Part shown: piece after piece, positions 61,600 through 64,000 of the stretch
How positions within the stretch are numbered: the first letter of the stretch is position 1
How the letters are laid out: every line of letters begins with the position of its first letter
NCBI GenBank assembly: GCA_963377175.1
Contig: CAUJNA010002124.1
Span: 646,174 to 710,173, forward strand
Direction of reading: 5' to 3'
DNA: 64,000 nucleotides
DNA from: Effrenium voratum
Taxonomy: Eukaryota > Sar > Dinophyceae > Suessiales > Symbiodiniaceae
Made by a program: the position numbers and the translations under genes
Notes under the pieces: generated by a model
The model's input: only the letters and a program-made list of their open reading frames with translations
Told to the model about the DNA's origin: nothing
Databases searched by the model: none

Positions 61600-63940
61600 G
61601 AGACAAGTTGCAAGCACAGCACCTGCAATGGGATGCCATACCTTACGAAGTCGGCGGCCTCGTAAGGTCCCATGCCTCAAGTTCCAGCAGGATAAGAGAG
61701 CCAATCAAACTTTGCATCTGCCGCATGGAAAGAGGCTGCATAGCACATCTCCTTTGAAGCACCGACAAATTCGACAACTTCCCTCAGCATGCCGAATGGT
61801 AGTGCAACTGTTTCCAGCTCAGGCGTGTGCCCTTGATCATAATGTTTGCTGCGCTAGCAAACGGTGTTGTGAACGAAGCATTGGCAGAGAATGTCAGCAC
61901 CATTGCTGCTGCTTTGACGTTCCTTAGCGATCACCCTCTCACACACATGGCAAGGGTTTTTGCGCGCCGTATTCTTGTCAAGTTGCATGGACTCTGCCAT
62001 GCACACTTTCATGGCGATGGGTGCCATCAGGGCTGCGGTGGCAGTATGGGACATGAGGTTCGCCAGCACTGAGCTGATGAAAGATAGCGCCAAGAGAATC
62101 CCTATGGGATGCCCAAATGCCACGCGCTTGCCAGCAGCCACCACCAGCTGGGCCCAAGCGTTGGCCAGGCCGCTGGCTTTGATGGCCTCAGGCAAACCGA
62201 CTGAACCGAGGACACACCGAGGAAGCCAGGCACCCCAAGCACACGATCCAAGCACTTGATCCAAGCCTGGCCCACGCCGAGACCTCCCGCGATGGTGAGG
62301 AAGATCGATAAGTCCAATCGCTGCAGCACCTCGAGCTCCCAAGCCCCATCCATACGCGCACTGTGCTCTAACTTTGCCCGCTTTTGCCATCCAGGCGGCA
62401 GATTCCCGGTGCACAATGTTAAGCATGATGCAGCAGCCCACCGCGGCCAAGCCCAGAAAGACGAGGTCACACACGTTCCTCACAGCTTCACACCCTCTGC
62501 CGGCCGACCGGCAAAGCAGCAAAGCATGTTGGGAGGTATTCAAACTAATTTCAGGACTCTCGCATCATTTGCCAAAAGGGTGGAGAGGCTCGCACTTGTG
62601 TCAAGCCCCATATTCATTAGCTTGATCTCCGAGCGGCGCAACAGAGAAAAGAATGACCAGGAACAGCAACAGCAGAGCCAGCCACCCACGGTGCTGGTCC
62701 ACCGGTCTGCCGTGCCGCGGCGGCGCTGACTCCGGCACCAGGGCCACGAAGCTGAAGTCGTTCTCCACCTCGCAGGGCTCGCTCTGTGCGCGTGGGGCTG
62801 TGGGGGCGCGCACAGGTGAGGGCGCTAGCCTCTGGCAGGTCCGCAAACTCCAGGAAAGCCTCGACGAGCAGAATGTCGCCAGCCTAAGGCATCCAGGAAA
62901 TGCAGCTTTGCGGACCCCTAGAGCTTTGGCACAAGCACTCTGCATTTGGCAGAGCTGCTGCGAGCGCGCCGCTGAACTCTCCCAGTTCAGCGGTGTCGAC
63001 CACCACGGACTCTGTATCGGGCGAGCCTCCGGCGCCACTTGCCAAGGAACCCAAAAACCTTCATGCCCTCCCGCTCAAAACAAGTGACAGGCCCTCTTGA
63101 GGTCTGGGCCTCTGTAGGGGCGCCGCGTGGGCATCGGGCTCACCAAGCTCTGGGCTTGCGGGCGGCGAGCAGCCAGCAAGCTGCCCTGACACCGGCAAAA
63201 GGGCAAAGAGCGAAAAGCGACGCGAAAGGCAACGCGATGCCCTTAAAACACACTGGCCTGGTTCAAGCAAATGGGGGGCTTGCCTGGGCAATCGGTGCAG
63301 GGCGCATCCAACATAAGTTGCCGCAATGATGCTATGTTTCCACGAGCTCATGGGAACTCATGGCCCTGTTCTCACCAAGCAGCAGCCCACCAGAGATGAT
63401 CCAGGAGAGATGCCCACCTCGAAGAGTCGCCTCTTGTGGCGCTGCGCCCCAAGCACTGCCAATGGGTCTCCTTCAAGCACTAGCCCGGGGCTGCCGTTGC
63501 GAATCCGGGCCTTGGGGAGGTGGGGAACTCGAGCGTTGCTCGCTTGCCCAAAGGACCCAGAAATACAAGGTTCATCGTTCAGACCCTTGACTAAAAATGG
63601 ACCAAGATTGTGAAACCAAAAGGTCAAGTTGGTCGGCTTTGGACAGGTAAGGTTGGCAAGGGTGCGGCTCTCCCTTCCGTCTTGCAATGGATTGCAATAG
63701 CGCGTTGCTGTCAACAGCTTGCAGGCCAAGGACCACCCCTGCCGCCGTGGCTGCAAAAGTCAAGCGATTGCCCGCCGCCATGGGCTGGGTTGTGGGGAAG
63801 TCCGTGTCGATCAGCACAGCTCCGGCCACCGAGAGCAGCCCAGCTTGGGTAACTGTGGAGTTGATCAGGAAGGAGCCCTTGGCAACCTCGAAGGTGAGAG
63901 AGTACCTGGCTGTGGCTCAGAATTGGCTAGCTTACTGATG
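61600..63940 (-). CDS. DASS/SLC13-type anion transporter with TrkA_C (RCK-C) domains, 5' end outside the window
   Basis: Minus-strand exons in order. FEVAKGSFLINSTVTQAGLL and NRLTFAATAAGVVLGL (63.7-63.93 kb) form a TrkA_C unit. LVLEGDPLAVLGAQRHKRRL with FEVGISPGSSLVG (63.4-63.6) continues it. GDILLVEAFLEFADLPEAS (62821-62884) and VENDFSFVALVPESAPPR lead into the membrane span GWLALLLLFLVILFSVAPL (62640-62773). VCDLVFLGLAAVGCCIMLNI (62.4-62.5) and LDLSIFLTIAGGLGVGQ (about 62275-62340) follow. AIKASGLANAWAQLVV and LANLMSHTATAALMAPIAMK (61972-62190) give the family SNTAT-like signature. The chain ends NVKAAAMVLTFSANASFTTP (61838-61922) and YEAADFVRYGIPLQVL (61600-61677). Layout matches algal sodium/sulfate-type transporters. 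Substrate is not determinable. Introns are 50-150 bp, some starting GC and ending AG before G. Confidence 0.8.
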
Positions 63941-64000
63941 CCTAGCTGGCCGAGGCTCATGCATACCCTGAGCTTGAGCCCAAGCGACCGGTTTTGGCAC

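Noticed and set aside
1..64000. tRNA, rRNA, snRNA or spliced-leader RNA genes, CRISPR arrays
   Set aside because: No cloverleaf boxes, rRNA cores or regular spacer arrays were seen; the leader-like LTR sequence lacks the GT donor and Sm site of a leader RNA gene.

Overview
The window reads as dinoflagellate nuclear DNA, most likely Symbiodiniaceae. The evidence is (i) short coding exons split by introns that often start GC or GA and end AG before a G, (ii) two copies of a dinoflagellate-type Ty1/copia retrotransposon, (iii) a sequence in their LTRs that closely resembles the dinoflagellate spliced leader, and (iv) a large load of micro- and minisatellites. No rRNA or tRNA gene, CRISPR array or bacterial operon was seen. 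Because introns are small and non-canonical, most host genes can only be given as groups of exons, and exon ends are approximate.

Layout. 1-5.1 kb: decayed minus-strand Gag-like gene of a second retroelement family (coiled coil plus CCCH zinc knuckle). 5.2-6.5 kb: minisatellite and a long GGAT microsatellite. 6.8-9.7 kb: minus-strand gene for an unusual tandem-repeat protein (DGSLEAAL repeats). 10.14-23.00 kb: copia element copy 1 on the minus strand, with both LTRs, an initiator-tRNA primer-binding site, Gag, protease, integrase, a methyltransferase-like domain, reverse transcriptase and RNase H. It also carries a second open reading frame with a Tpt1/KptA-like RNA 2'-phosphotransferase domain. 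Frameshifts and two internal inversions break it. 23.0-23.6 kb: a G-run/hairpin minisatellite. 23.65-29.99 kb: copy 2 of the same element, heavily deleted. 30.0-33.8 kb: the same minisatellite again in both orientations, enclosing GATA, GAAA and roughly 1 kb CGCC repeats. 34.7-37.4 kb: frameshifted DDE transposase gene (ISXO2/Merlin-like, plus strand) and a 56-bp tandem array. 37.6-51.6 kb: mostly minus-strand exons of unrecognised genes, including another DGSL-repeat fragment, a glycine-zipper protein and a Lys/Ser-rich nuclear-type protein. 52.9-54.2 kb: a plus-strand exon group. 54.4-64 kb: minus-strand genes, namely a membrane protein, a coiled-coil/FHA-domain protein, and at the right edge a DASS/SLC13-type anion transporter with TrkA_C/RCK-like domains.

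The most striking item is the composite retrotransposon. Its second ORF has the successive sequence signatures of Tpt1/KptA (LRH, DG-V, RxNxGHT, HxT, RVH), an enzyme family that removes 2'-phosphates left at RNA ligation junctions. It is followed by a region that may be an endonuclease/exonuclease/phosphatase-like fold. Together with a methyltransferase-like domain between integrase and reverse transcriptase, and a spliced-leader-like sequence inside the LTR, this suggests an element that has taken up RNA-repair and host-expression features. Both copies here are inactive by sequence.
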